Positions 52,560 through 61,652 of a stretch of DNA of 64,000 nucleotides are shown here, piece after piece (positions within the stretch are counted from its first letter, which is position 1; the number at the start of each line of letters is the position of its first letter). The notes beneath the pieces are model-generated. The model was not told where the DNA came from. It searched no databases and saw only the letters and a program-made list of their open reading frames with translations. The DNA lies in assembly GCA_004556455.1 (NCBI GenBank), contig SFGY01000003.1, forward strand, positions 83,910 to 147,909. Reading direction: 5' to 3'. Origin of the DNA: Clostridiales bacterium (lineage in GTDB: Bacteria; Bacillota; Clostridia; Saccharofermentanales; DTU023). The translations under genes were made by a program, and so were the position numbers.

Positions 52560-53621
52560 ATGATTTATTTCAGTAGCGATTATATTAAGGGCTGCCATCC
52601 GCGCATCTGGCAGGCCATGGAAAAGAGCCTCCCGGAAGCCAGACCTGGTTACGGCGAGGATCCTATCTGCCGTGAGGCGGCAGCCATGATCTGTGCCGAA
52701 ATCAAAGCCCCGGAGGCAGCCGTGCATTTCCTTATCGGGGGCACCCAGACCAATCTGCTGGCGGTCATGGCTTTTCTTCGCCCGCACGAAGGCGCCCTAT
52801 GCGCAGCCAGTGGTCATATCCATGTGCATGAAAGTGGGGCCATCGAAGGGACCGGGCACAAGGTTCTTCCGCTGCCCTCGAAAGATGGAAAAATCACGGC
52901 TGAACAGATTGATGGGGTCATGCGTGCTCATCGCGACGACCCGACGCGCGAGCACACGGTTAAACCCGGCATGATTTATCTCTCTAACACGACAGAGCTG
53001 GGAACGGTTTACCGCAAAGCGGAGCTGGAAGCCATTTCGCAGGTGGCACGAAGCTGGGGGCTGCCTATCTATATGGACGGTGCTCGTCTGGCGTCGGCTC
53101 TGGCGGCCCCGGAACAGGATCTTCAACTTGCAGATTTACCGCGTTTGCTGGATGCCTTCAGCATCGGCGGTACGAAAAATGGCCTGCTCTTCGGCGAAGC
53201 GCTGGTGCTCGTGAATAAGGCCGCTCAGAAGGATTTCCGTTATATTCAAAAACAGCGCGGCGCTATGCTGGCAAAGGGCTGGCTCCTGGGAGTTCAGTAC
53301 CGGGAACTTTTCAGCGGAGGCCTCTATCAGGAGATTGGTCGCTGGGAAAATGAGCTTGCGCAAAAAATTGCGACAGGACTTACGGAAGCGGGCTGTCGCT
53401 TTGCCCTTCCGGCCGAGAGCAATCAGCTTTTCGTGATCCTGACAAAGGCTCAGATCGCCGCTCTGGAAAAGGATTTTGTCTTTGAGGTTCAGGCGACAAT
53501 GCGCGATTGCTTTAGCGACAAACTCGCAGAAAATGAGGAAGTGGTACGCTTTTGTACTTCTTTTGCCACGAGTGGCGAAGATGTTGAAAAGCTTCTTTCC
53601 GCAGTGCGCAGTCGGCCTTGA
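52560..53621 (+). CDS. Low-specificity threonine aldolase
   Basis: PLP enzyme, 353 aa, splitting L-threonine or allo-threonine into glycine and acetaldehyde. N-terminal FSSDYIKGCHPRIWQAM, LIGGTQTNLLAVMAFL, HIHVHESGAIEGTGHKV, MDGARLASALAAPE, and PLP Lys in FSIGGTKNGLLFGEALV (about residue 205). A GGAGG lies upstream at a somewhat long spacing. Stands upstream of upp with its own leader. Confidence 0.92.
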   Translation: MIYFSSDYIKGCHPRIWQAMEKSLPEARPGYGEDPICREAAAMICAEIKAPEAAVHFLIGGTQTNLLAVMAFLRPHEGALCAASGHIHVHESGAIEGTGHKVLPLPSKDGKITAEQIDGVMRAHRDDPTREHTVKPGMIYLSNTTELGTVYRKAELEAISQVARSWGLPIYMDGARLASALAAPEQDLQLADLPRLLDAFSIGGTKNGLLFGEALVLVNKAAQKDFRYIQKQRGAMLAKGWLLGVQYRELFSGGLYQEIGRWENELAQKIATGLTEAGCRFALPAESNQLFVILTKAQIAALEKDFVFEVQATMRDCFSDKLAENEEVVRFCTSFATSGEDVEKLLSAVRSRP

Positions 53622-53771
53622 GCTTTGCTTAGCGGGCAAAATGGAGCAAAATGATCGCTTCGATCTTACACAGGACGATCAGCCAAGGTTTGCCCCGCGG
53701 AGAGCATGGAGCTAAAATAACTGAAGGACCGTATGGCGGAAACTGAAAACAAAGTCACGAGGAGCAATATT

Positions 53772-54401
53772 ATGGACAATGTATTCATCTTCAATCACCC
53801 ACTCATTCAGCACAAACTCAGTATTATGCGCGACAAAAACACAAATTCCAAAGAATTTCGTGAACTGGTGTCCGAAGTGGCCATGCTCATGGCCTATGAA
53901 GTGACCCGGGATCTTCAAACCTGTGAAGTGGATGTAGAGACGCCTGTGGGCATAGCTCATTGCCAGCAGCTCAGCGGCAAAAAACTGGCGATTGTGCCGA
54001 TTCTGCGTGCTGGCCTCGGCATGGTGGATGGCTGGCTGAAACTGGTGCCGCTGGCCAAAGTTGGCCATATCGGGCTTTATCGAGATCCGGAGACCATGAA
54101 ACCGGTCGAATATTATTGCAAGCTTCCCGATGATATTCAAAATCGTGACGTTATCGTTCTGGACCCCATGCTGGCCACGGGTGGTTCAGCGGTTGCTGCA
54201 ATCGATGCTCTGAAAGCCAGAGGGATTCATAACCTTAAATTTAACTGCATCATCTCCGCACCGGAAGGCATTAAAGTTCTGCATGAGGCCCATCCCGATG
54301 TCCCCATTTTCTGCGGTGCAAGAGATGAAAAGCTCAATGAACACGCCTACATTGTCCCGGGTCTGGGTGACGCTGGCGACCGTCTTTTCGGGACAAAGTA
54401 A
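53772..54401 (+). CDS. upp: Uracil phosphoribosyltransferase
   Basis: Pyrimidine salvage, uracil plus PRPP to UMP; 209 aa. The start at 53772 has AGGAG 7 nt upstream. N-terminal NHPLIQHKLSIMRDKNTNSK, VPILRAGLGMVDG, PRPP loop VIVLDPMLATGGSAVAA (about residue 127) and IVPGLGDAGDRLFGTK at the C-terminus are all family standards. UMP made here would be the co-repressor for the PyrR attenuator upstream of pyrBI. Confidence 0.97.
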   Translation: MDNVFIFNHPLIQHKLSIMRDKNTNSKEFRELVSEVAMLMAYEVTRDLQTCEVDVETPVGIAHCQQLSGKKLAIVPILRAGLGMVDGWLKLVPLAKVGHIGLYRDPETMKPVEYYCKLPDDIQNRDVIVLDPMLATGGSAVAAIDALKARGIHNLKFNCIISAPEGIKVLHEAHPDVPIFCGARDEKLNEHAYIVPGLGDAGDRLFGTK

Positions 54402-54542
54402 CGCTTCTCGCTGGCCTGCCTGCCCTTACCGTACATTCCGAAGAATAACGGAAGAGCCGCGGTAGAGCTACGTATATGGGGCAGGCTTCCATATAATTGC
54501 GCCCTTTTATATCCGCTCTCAATACCTATCCATGTGAACCTG

Positions 54543-54570
54543 AGGGCCGCTCAAAAGAGCGGCCCTTTTT
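54543..54570 (+). terminator. Terminator of upp, overlapping the end of the FHA gene
   Basis: AGGGCCGCTC-AAAA-GAGCGGCCCT followed by TTTT. It lies 140 nt after upp and extends over the last codons of the opposite-strand FHA gene, whose stop is at 54551. Confidence 0.85.
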
Positions 54571-55522
54571 CCTGAGACAAACGGAGCAGGCACTGTCCCA
54601 GGCGAATGCTGCAGGGAATGGGCAGCAGACAGCTTTCACCTTCTTTGAGGCACAGACCATCGACATAGCTGGCCTCACCACTTTCCAGATCCTCCAGGAA
54701 AAATTTGCCGCCACGTCGAAAGAGACGCGCATGACGTGCGGCACACTGCCCTTCTTCAGGACAAAAATCACTGAAAACAGGGTCGCTGCCTAAAATCCAC
54801 TCCTCTTCCAGAAAAAGCGAGCGCTTGCTCCGTTTCTTCTTTGCCCCCTGAGTGTCAGTCATTTTTGGAATTTCTTCCAGAAAAGTCAGAGGTTCCGACA
54901 ATGGGTTGAGCGGCAGTAACGGTGGCCAGCGGATATCCGGGTGAGCTGGTCTTATGCTGGCTTTCCGGGCTTGTCCAGGCTTCATACCTGCTGGCGGAAA
55001 TCTTTCCTGACGGTTGTGCTGTTCCCGCTGCAGAGCATCCTTAAGCAGCCTTTTTAACTCCTCTCGCTTCATGTAAAAGAGGAGACGGGCTGTTGCTGCG
55101 AGTTCTGCAGGCAAGTGGTAAAACTTTGCCCAGGATTCCCAGAAATCTTCCGCAGATCCAGGGATCTGCCACAGTTTTGCACGGGCACAGAGCGGAAAAA
55201 CCGGCAGCAGCAAGGCTCTTCTATAGAGAAAAATATGGGAAAGTCCGAGAACCTGCAGGTTTACGGAGAAAAGCCGACTTTCAGCTATTTCGACGGAGTG
55301 CAGCAGTTCCATTGCTCTCTGACAGCCCAGAACAGGGTTGCGCCGTTTTTGATCCGCTGCAGACAGGGCTATTGCTCCCGGCGGAGGCAGAACGAGCAGT
55401 CGCCTGTCCTGTCCAGCGGGATGACGCAGGCAAAGCAGGGGAAAGGGTGGAGCTGAGCGCAGCAGGTCAGCCTGCCAGGGGATAAGATCCTGAGGATTCT
55501 GAAATTCAAAGATCAAGCTCAT
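54551..55522 (-). CDS. FHA-domain protein of the Tad locus (DUF6382-like N-terminus)
   Basis: 323 aa. The C-terminal ~75 residues form an FHA-like phosphopeptide domain (WILGSDPVFSDF, CAARHARLFRRGGKFFLED, YVDGLCL). The N-terminal 150 residues resemble the domain often joined to FHA in clostridial Tad loci (LLHSVEIAESRLFSVNLQVL), with a linker between. It probably couples pilus assembly to serine/threonine phosphorylation; the kinase is not in the window. Last gene of the Tad group; its stop lies in the upp terminator hairpin. Confidence 0.75.
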   Translation of the reverse strand: MSLIFEFQNPQDLIPWQADLLRSAPPFPLLCLRHPAGQDRRLLVLPPPGAIALSAADQKRRNPVLGCQRAMELLHSVEIAESRLFSVNLQVLGLSHIFLYRRALLLPVFPLCARAKLWQIPGSAEDFWESWAKFYHLPAELAATARLLFYMKREELKRLLKDALQREQHNRQERFPPAGMKPGQARKASIRPAHPDIRWPPLLPLNPLSEPLTFLEEIPKMTDTQGAKKKRSKRSLFLEEEWILGSDPVFSDFCPEEGQCAARHARLFRRGGKFFLEDLESGEASYVDGLCLKEGESCLLPIPCSIRLGQCLLRLSQEKGPLF

Positions 55523-55540
55523 ATCCGCCGGGAGCTTCCT

Positions 55541-55933
55541 TTAGCTGCCCAGGCCATCAAGCACGTTGCCGCTGAAAACTTTTTCCATCAGCTCCTTTGC
55601 AAAACGCGTGATCTGTTCGCGGAAGAGCATGGCGATGGCCAGAAGGACAGCGGTAATCACGACAATTTCCAGAGTGCCCAGCCCCTCACAGCGCTGCAGT
55701 TTACCGAATAAGTCTGAGAAGAAACGGCCCTTTGGAGCTGTCGTAGTTTTGTCCGGGTTTTTATCATCGCTTCTGTTCGAGCTTTTGTCATCGCTTTTTA
55801 CCTTAGCCTTACACAAGCCCCTCTGACAGAAGTGAAGTTTTTGCCCGGCCATGAGATCAAGACGGGAGGGAGATGAGCAGAGGCGTTGCCTTCTGGGGTT
55901 TTTTCCTGAGTTTTTTTCTGAATTTTTTTCCAT
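55541..55933 (-). CDS. Flp1-like type IVb pilin with extended leader
   Basis: 130 aa from the ATG at 55933 (GAGGAAAA upstream). The prepilin motif is RCEG/LGTLEIVVI, with cleavage expected after Gly84 and Glu at +5, then one hydrophobic helix (VITAVLLAIAML) and a short C-terminus. The 84-residue Lys/Asp/Ser-rich leader is much longer than the usual 15-25 residues of Flp pilins. Internal starts such as Met28 have no ribosome site. Likely the major pilus subunit. Confidence 0.75.
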   Translation of the reverse strand: MEKNSEKNSGKNPRRQRLCSSPSRLDLMAGQKLHFCQRGLCKAKVKSDDKSSNRSDDKNPDKTTTAPKGRFFSDLFGKLQRCEGLGTLEIVVITAVLLAIAMLFREQITRFAKELMEKVFSGNVLDGLGS

Positions 55934-56142
55934 TTCTTTTTCCTCACTTTTCCAGATTTGTAATTTGATCCAGTGTTTTTGGATTATTTCACCTATTTTC
56001 ATGATCTTTGCTTCGTTTTGTAGTTTGTATTTGTGATTTTTCTTTCTAATTTCTGCTGAGCTGAGACCTTTAGCAAAAGCTTTTCATCTTTAAAATGAGA
56101 TGGATGAGCCTGCTACTCAGAAGCTGAGCCAGATCCCCAGAC

Positions 56143-57894
56143 TCAGAAGAGTGTGAAAGAGGAGAGGGCAGGAAGCAGGGATATCGCCATGACGAGCAGG
56201 AGGTCCAGACCCATGGGCAGGAGGTAGAGAAGAGTTTTTCGACCTTCGCGTGCGCGTTCAGCACGGCGATAAAGCTCGAGACTTTCACCAGCCTGAAGCT
56301 GAATCATTTCCAATTGTTCCCGGCCGCCTTCCCTTTCGTAGCGGGAAAAGAGGTGGAGCAGACGCGCAATTTCGTCATCGGCCTGCAGGGCTGCCAGCCG
56401 GTCAAGACTTTCTGCAGTACCTCCACCGCCTGAAAGTTGGCGCTCCAGATTTTTGAGGTCGCGCTGGAGTAAGCTGCCGGGAGGGTCTTTGCCTGCTTTT
56501 CCTGTCTGAATTTTCTGCGTATTCGTTTCGGCGAAAGCCAGAAAAGCCAGGTCTAAGGCTCGTTGCAGGCTGAGACCGGAGAGCAGGAGCACGGAAAGAA
56601 AATTTAAGAAGAGGGGGTACTCACTGGCCGCCTGCCGCCGCAGTTCAGCATCGGCTTCCAGGACTTTAAGATCCAGGAAGAGATTGGGAAGGAAGAGGCT
56701 TATCAGCGACAGACCCCAAAGCCCGGCAGGTAGAAAGAGCAAAGCAAGTGCGAGCGAGAGTAAGGCAAGGCATATTTTGGCTTCGCAGTAGCGCAGCCAC
56801 AGATTTTTATCGTGCCCCAGCAGATGTTCCAGACTGTGTCTGAGGCGCCGTTCGCAGTCACCAGGGTAGAGTCTGCCCAGTCTTGCTGGCAGGGAACTGT
56901 CTTTTTTGAGGAGCCAGGCTTTATCTCTCAGTAAGGGCAGCTTTGGCAGCTTATCCCTATGTTTTAGTGGGGAACTCAGATGCAGCACCAGGCTTAAATT
57001 GAGCAGAGCGGCCAGATAAAAGATGCCACTTGCGAGGACATTTTGGCTTGTGCCAAAACTATAGAGGCCGCTGGCGCTCATAAAGGAAAGGATAAAAGGC
57101 ATGGCGCTCATAGCGAAGGCTTCGGCAGAGCTGCTGCTGGCTTCGGCCTTCAATTCCTCTTCCATGCGCAGCAGGCGGTGCAGGCTATCCCTCTGTAAGC
57201 GCAGGTACTGAACCGGTTTGCCTCCAAGGGCTTCAAGACGGGGCAAAACGCGACTGAAACTCTGAGCCAGAGGGTGGCAAAAGTAGAGGTCAAAACGGGC
57301 AAAAGCCTCAGAAAGCCCGAGCCCACCGGCGAGTGCAGTGGACAGGGCAATCAGCGCCTCACGCATACGGCTTTTTTCCCTGATTTTATCGGAGACAGCC
57401 TGTGGCGCTTCCAGCAGACAGCGAATCAAAGGGATACCAGCGCTCATGCGTGCCGAGAGGTAGTCCAGAAGTTCAGAAAAATCTCCGGCCTCACGGCTCT
57501 CGCGACGCGAACGCAAAAAATGCAGCAGTGAGGGAGTGAGCAGGAGCAGGCCCGGAGGCATGAGCAGGTAAAAGAGTGCGCTTGCTCCGGGGAAACAGGG
57601 CAGGCTCACGCCAGCCAATACCGTGGCCATAAAAAGGGCCAGCTTTCTTTCCTCGGAGTTCTGCCGGGAGGATCGTTTTGAACATAAGCTGTGGCCATGA
57701 GAGTTTTTCCTTCTTCTTGTGCCCTGCTTCAGCTGGATATAGTGGGACTTGGTTCTTGAGCCCCCCTTCCGCTTAGCCAAATAGATGGGGATTGCGGGGC
57801 TCTCCGTCCTGTCAGAAAATCCCGACTGACGACGGGCACTGGCTCGTTTTCGGACAGGGCGTGCCGGTTTTAGCAAAAGGTTTTCAGAAGACAT
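56143..57894 (-). CDS. Fused TadB-TadC inner-membrane platform protein
   Basis: 583 aa from the ATG at 57894 (AAAGGAG upstream), overlapping the tadA stop by 11 nt. A basic N-terminal tail of about 75 residues precedes the first module (about 75-335), which has a GspF-type domain (LLDYLSARMSAGIPLIRCLL ... SSSSAEAFAMSAMPFILSFM) like TadB. The second module (about 370-583) has the same domain type (YPLFLNFLSVLLLSGLSLQR ... EGRKTLLYLLPMGLDLLLVM) like TadC. These are normally separate genes. They form the membrane platform turned by TadA. Confidence 0.82.
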   Translation of the reverse strand: MSSENLLLKPARPVRKRASARRQSGFSDRTESPAIPIYLAKRKGGSRTKSHYIQLKQGTRRRKNSHGHSLCSKRSSRQNSEERKLALFMATVLAGVSLPCFPGASALFYLLMPPGLLLLTPSLLHFLRSRRESREAGDFSELLDYLSARMSAGIPLIRCLLEAPQAVSDKIREKSRMREALIALSTALAGGLGLSEAFARFDLYFCHPLAQSFSRVLPRLEALGGKPVQYLRLQRDSLHRLLRMEEELKAEASSSSAEAFAMSAMPFILSFMSASGLYSFGTSQNVLASGIFYLAALLNLSLVLHLSSPLKHRDKLPKLPLLRDKAWLLKKDSSLPARLGRLYPGDCERRLRHSLEHLLGHDKNLWLRYCEAKICLALLSLALALLFLPAGLWGLSLISLFLPNLFLDLKVLEADAELRRQAASEYPLFLNFLSVLLLSGLSLQRALDLAFLAFAETNTQKIQTGKAGKDPPGSLLQRDLKNLERQLSGGGGTAESLDRLAALQADDEIARLLHLFSRYEREGGREQLEMIQLQAGESLELYRRAERAREGRKTLLYLLPMGLDLLLVMAISLLPALSSFTLF

Positions 57895-59083
57895 GCTTTG
57901 GCTCCTTTCGCTCAGAGAAGACACCTTCACCCGGCTTTCTGCAGCAGAGAAGTTCCCCCGCGGCATTGCGCCTGAAGAGGGTGAGAAGGTGAAAGCAGCC
58001 GTCATCACTTTTTTGTGGGCGGACAATGGAGGCTACTCTGCGCAGGCCGCTTTCGGTGCGCTCCAGCTGTACGATGAGATTTAAAGCTGAGGAAAGCAGA
58101 CGGGTGACGGCTTCCCAGGGCAGGTGGACGGACATAAGTAAAAGCAGAGCGAGGCGCTCCAGCATATCTTCCGGAGAATCAGCGTGGCCGGTGGACATAG
58201 AGCCGGGATGCCCGCTGTGCATGGCTTCAATCATGCTGTAGGCTTCTTCTCCGCGGACTTCCCCCACGATAATGCGGTCGGGACGCAGACGCAGTGCGGC
58301 TCGAATCAAATCGATCAGGGAAACTTCTCCGTTACCGTCCGGTCCCGGCGCTCGAGCTTCAAGTCGCAGCAGATTGGGAGAATTTTGCAGGTTTAACTCA
58401 GCGGTATCCTCTATGGTAAGGATACGTTCGCTGGGGGGAATGGCTCCGGAAAGAGCATTGAGAAAGGTCGTTTTGCCGCTGCCTGTTCCTCCGCTGATGA
58501 AGATGTTTTCCTTTTGGCGTACCGCTTTTTCCAGAAAAACCCGTGATTCCGGACTGAGACTGTGCCGGCGGACAAGTTCATCGAGATTGGGGGTAAAGCC
58601 GGTAAAACGCCTCAGGCTGAGTGCGGGTCCATCCGGACTTGCGGGCGGGAGCACTGCCTGCAGGCGCGATCCATCTGGAAAGCGCAGACTGGCGATGGGA
58701 CGTTCTTCGTTAATCACACGGTTGCCCTGGCCAAAGCAACGGCGAATGACCCTTAAAAGATGATCTTTACTGTCGAAAGCGAGCGGCAGTCGTTCGAGCC
58801 GCCCATTTTTTTCGATGAAAATTCTTTCCGGTCCATTGACCATGATTTCGCTGATCTCCGGGTCCTCAACGAGTTCCTGGAGGATGTCAAAGCCACGCAT
58901 GGTCGCATAGAGATCGAAAGAGAGCTGCGATTTTTCCCGCAGCCCCAGGCGGCTGCCCTCGTAGCGAGCAGCTACATAGCGGGTAATTTCAGCACGCAGG
59001 AGCTGCTCCGGGGCTTCGTTCAGACCCGGCTTGAGAGCGAGCAGTTCTTCGATCTGCTGTAAGCGTTCGTTATAGCTGCTCAT
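57884..59083 (-). CDS. tadA: Tad pilus assembly ATPase TadA/CpaF
   Basis: Hexameric secretion ATPase, 399 aa. N-terminal block GFDILQELVEDPEISEIMVN, Walker A ISGGTGSGKTTFLNAL (about residue 203), Asp box TIEDTAELNL, Walker B RIIVGEVRGEEAYSMIEA and His box MHSGHPGSMSTGHA. Its start overlaps the tadZ stop by 14 nt. Drives assembly of the Flp pilin. Confidence 0.93.
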   Translation of the reverse strand: MSSYNERLQQIEELLALKPGLNEAPEQLLRAEITRYVAARYEGSRLGLREKSQLSFDLYATMRGFDILQELVEDPEISEIMVNGPERIFIEKNGRLERLPLAFDSKDHLLRVIRRCFGQGNRVINEERPIASLRFPDGSRLQAVLPPASPDGPALSLRRFTGFTPNLDELVRRHSLSPESRVFLEKAVRQKENIFISGGTGSGKTTFLNALSGAIPPSERILTIEDTAELNLQNSPNLLRLEARAPGPDGNGEVSLIDLIRAALRLRPDRIIVGEVRGEEAYSMIEAMHSGHPGSMSTGHADSPEDMLERLALLLLMSVHLPWEAVTRLLSSALNLIVQLERTESGLRRVASIVRPQKSDDGCFHLLTLFRRNAAGELLCCRKPGEGVFSERKEPKHVF

Positions 59084-60092
59084 GATTTTTCTCCCTGGCC
59101 GGTGGACTTAATTCGAGAAAGTGTACGTTTTCCGGAAGTTCGGATATGAGGGTGGAGATTTCCCGGCGGGCGTTGGTTGCCGCATAGCCTTTACCGCCTG
59201 GCAGGTTGCAGACGAAAATATCGCTTAGTGAAACAAGCTCGCGCAGGCGTGAGAGAGGTTCCTGGGCCATTTCGAGAATGGCAATTGAAGCTTCGGAGCG
59301 GCTGCGTATATAGCGCCGCAAGAGCTGCAGGAGCTGTTTTTGCACGCTCAGAGGCGAGAGGCGGAGATCCTCTGCCCGTCCTCCGGGACGCAGGGCGTAG
59401 TAGGCTCCCTGCTGAAACTCAAAGCAGGGTCCCAGAGCCTCACAGGGTGGCTGAACCCCTGTCTGCAGCATCAGGAGCAGGGAGGAGAGTTCCGGCCCCC
59501 GGCTGAACTGGAGCGGCAGGCTCACTTCGTAGGCCGGGAGAAAAGGAACGTAGTAGACGGGTCGTCCCTGCTGCAGCTGCTGACGCATAAAGTGGAGCAA
59601 CCAGGCTTTGCGCAGACGGGCGTCAAAGGCATAGAGAGCAATGAGCGGACGGGAGGAAATGCCTCCGGGCGCAGCTTTTTCCAGACAGCTGGAGAGCCTG
59701 GAGCAAATTTCTTCAATGCGCATTCCCGGCTGCAAATCTGCCTTTTTACTCATACCGGGGCCTTTCCCATTGATGAGGCGGGGGTAGCCCTTCAACTGAT
59801 CGTTGAGCCTGGCTCCCAGCGAGAAAGTTTCTGAAAGAATCAGCACTTCCGGACTTTTTTGTTTTTTCAGCAAGAGCAGGGCTTCACTTTCGTTCGCTGC
59901 AAAGCTGACCTGACAAAGAGGCTGTTTCCGGCTTTCCAGGGCGGCTCCGAGGAGGCGTGCATAGCTGCGGTCCGCATCAAGGATCAGGACGCGATGAAGG
60001 CGCTGCTCCCGTGTATAGGTCGGTGGTAAAAAGCCCGCTGGCTCAGGAAACTGAGGCTGCCGTCCGCAGGCGATAAACGGAGAAGATATCAT
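59070..60092 (-). CDS. TadZ/CpaE-like pilus localisation protein without a P-loop
   Basis: 340 aa from the ATG at 60092, where AAGGAGG lies 7 nt upstream. The N-terminal part (about 35-110) is receiver-like (HRVLILDADRSYARLLGAAL). The C-terminal part has the MinD/CpaE layout, but where GGVGKT is expected it reads LIALYAFDARLRKAWL, so nucleotide binding is probably lost. VCNLPGG near the end corresponds to the deviant Walker region of the family. First gene of the Tad operon. Assigned mostly by position and fold pattern. Confidence 0.6.
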   Translation of the reverse strand: MISSPFIACGRQPQFPEPAGFLPPTYTREQRLHRVLILDADRSYARLLGAALESRKQPLCQVSFAANESEALLLLKKQKSPEVLILSETFSLGARLNDQLKGYPRLINGKGPGMSKKADLQPGMRIEEICSRLSSCLEKAAPGGISSRPLIALYAFDARLRKAWLLHFMRQQLQQGRPVYYVPFLPAYEVSLPLQFSRGPELSSLLLMLQTGVQPPCEALGPCFEFQQGAYYALRPGGRAEDLRLSPLSVQKQLLQLLRRYIRSRSEASIAILEMAQEPLSRLRELVSLSDIFVCNLPGGKGYAATNARREISTLISELPENVHFLELSPPAREKNHEQL

Positions 60093-60461
60093 TTGGGGCC
60101 TCCTTTCTAAATCTTTGCCGGACAGACGCTGTGTGAAAAGCGGGATGATGTGAAGGAACCTTTCCATACGGCCTTCTGACTTTCTGACTTTTTACAGCGG
60201 GCTTTATCAGGGTAACCGAGGTGAGAAATGCTGAAGCAGGCAGTGCTCGACAAAAGGCGTCAAAAGCTGCCAAAATCAGTCAAAACTTGCCCCTTACGCA
60301 TCATGGTGATAAATTGAACTTTAACGCTCGAAATTCTTATACGGATTTCGTACATGGAGTTCGTACACGGAATCTTTCAGTGAGCTATTCAAATTCTTAA
60401 TAATTCTGCCCCTGGGCAGCAAAACGGGGCTTAGCCCCTGATAAAGAAAGGTGGTGCCTTA
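60093..60461. promoter_or_regulatory. Divergent region between the Tad operon and metK, with a structured metK leader
   Basis: Towards metK there is a possible promoter, TTGAAC (60314-60319), 18 nt, TATACG. Next is a tandem TTCGTACAtGGA / TTCGTACAcGGA (60347-60371). Then come two adjacent hairpins, CTGCCC-CT-GGGCAG (60406-60419) and GGGGC-TTA-GCCCC (60426-60438), just before the ribosome site AAAGGTGG. CCCC and GGGG segments of the two can also pair with each other. No known SAM riboswitch core was recognised. Confidence 0.45.
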
Positions 60462-61652
60462 ATGAGCCATAAAAACACTTATCTTTTTACCTCGGAGTCT
60501 GTGACAGAGGGACATCCTGATAAAGTCTGCGATGCCATCGCCGATGCAGTTCTGGATGAACTTCTGCGGGATGATCCTCAGTCGCGTGTGGCCTGTGAAG
60601 TCTGTGCGACCACGGGGATGATCCTTGTCATGGGAGAGATCAGTACGCAGGCTTACTGCGATATTCCTGCCGTTGCCCGCCGTACCATCAGCGAGATCGG
60701 CTACGATCGAAACTCTCTGGGTTTTAATGCCGAAACCTGCGCGGTGTTGACGTCCATTAAAGAGCAGTCTCCGGATATTGCCCTTGGTGTCGACCGGGCC
60801 TTTGAATCTAAGGAAGGTCTGGAGCCGGATACGCTGGGCGCCGGTGATCAGGGTATGATGTTCGGTTTTGCCTGCAAAGATACGCCGGAATATATGCCTC
60901 TGCCGATTACTCTGGCTCACCGCATCTGCCGTGGTCTGGCCGAGGCCCGCAAGCTGCACCTTGCCAAAACCTTCTGCCCGGATGGTAAAGCGCAGGTCAG
61001 TGTCCGTTACGAAGATGGCAAACCGGTCCACATTGACACGGTTGTTGTTTCGACCCAGCACCTTGAGTCTGCAAGCCTTGATGAGGTAAAACGCGAAGTG
61101 CATGAACTCGTGCTCAATAAAGTTCTGCCTCAGGATATGGTCGACGCGGATACGCGTTTCCACATTAACCCAACCGGCCGTTTTGTGATCGGTGGGCCTA
61201 ATGGAGATTCTGGTCTGACCGGACGCAAGATTATTGTGGATACCTATGGCGGCTATGCGCACCACGGCGGTGGTTCCTTCTCCGGCAAGGATCCCACAAA
61301 AGTGGACCGCTCGGCGACCTATGCCGCCCGTCATGTGGCGAAAAACATTGTTGCTGCCGGTCTGGCAGATCGCTGTGAAGTCGAAATTGCCTACGCCATC
61401 GGTGTGGCCGAACCTGTATCGATTACGTTTAATGGCTATGGCAGCAGCGTGCTTCCCGAGGAGAAAATGGTCGAACTCATTCGCAGCTGCTTTGACCTGC
61501 GCCCGGAAGGCATCATTCGCAAATTTAATCTGCGCCGCCCGATCTACAGAGATTTGGCGAGCTACGGCCACTTTGGCCGTCCCGAGCTGGATCTTCCCTG
61601 GGAAAAACTCGACGTCGTTGAGGATCTCAGAAAAAAAGCCGGCCTGGCTTGA
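60462..61652 (+). CDS. metK: S-adenosylmethionine synthetase
   Basis: ATP plus methionine to SAM; 396 aa. FTSESVTEGHPDKVCDAIAD at the N-terminus, GAGDQGMMFGFA (about residue 127), and the triphosphate loop GGGSFSGKDPTKVDRSATYAAR (about 270) identify it clearly. The stop TGA shares its last base with the next ATG (TGATG), so comFC is translationally coupled. Confidence 0.98.
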   Translation: MSHKNTYLFTSESVTEGHPDKVCDAIADAVLDELLRDDPQSRVACEVCATTGMILVMGEISTQAYCDIPAVARRTISEIGYDRNSLGFNAETCAVLTSIKEQSPDIALGVDRAFESKEGLEPDTLGAGDQGMMFGFACKDTPEYMPLPITLAHRICRGLAEARKLHLAKTFCPDGKAQVSVRYEDGKPVHIDTVVVSTQHLESASLDEVKREVHELVLNKVLPQDMVDADTRFHINPTGRFVIGGPNGDSGLTGRKIIVDTYGGYAHHGGGSFSGKDPTKVDRSATYAARHVAKNIVAAGLADRCEVEIAYAIGVAEPVSITFNGYGSSVLPEEKMVELIRSCFDLRPEGIIRKFNLRRPIYRDLASYGHFGRPELDLPWEKLDVVEDLRKKAGLA

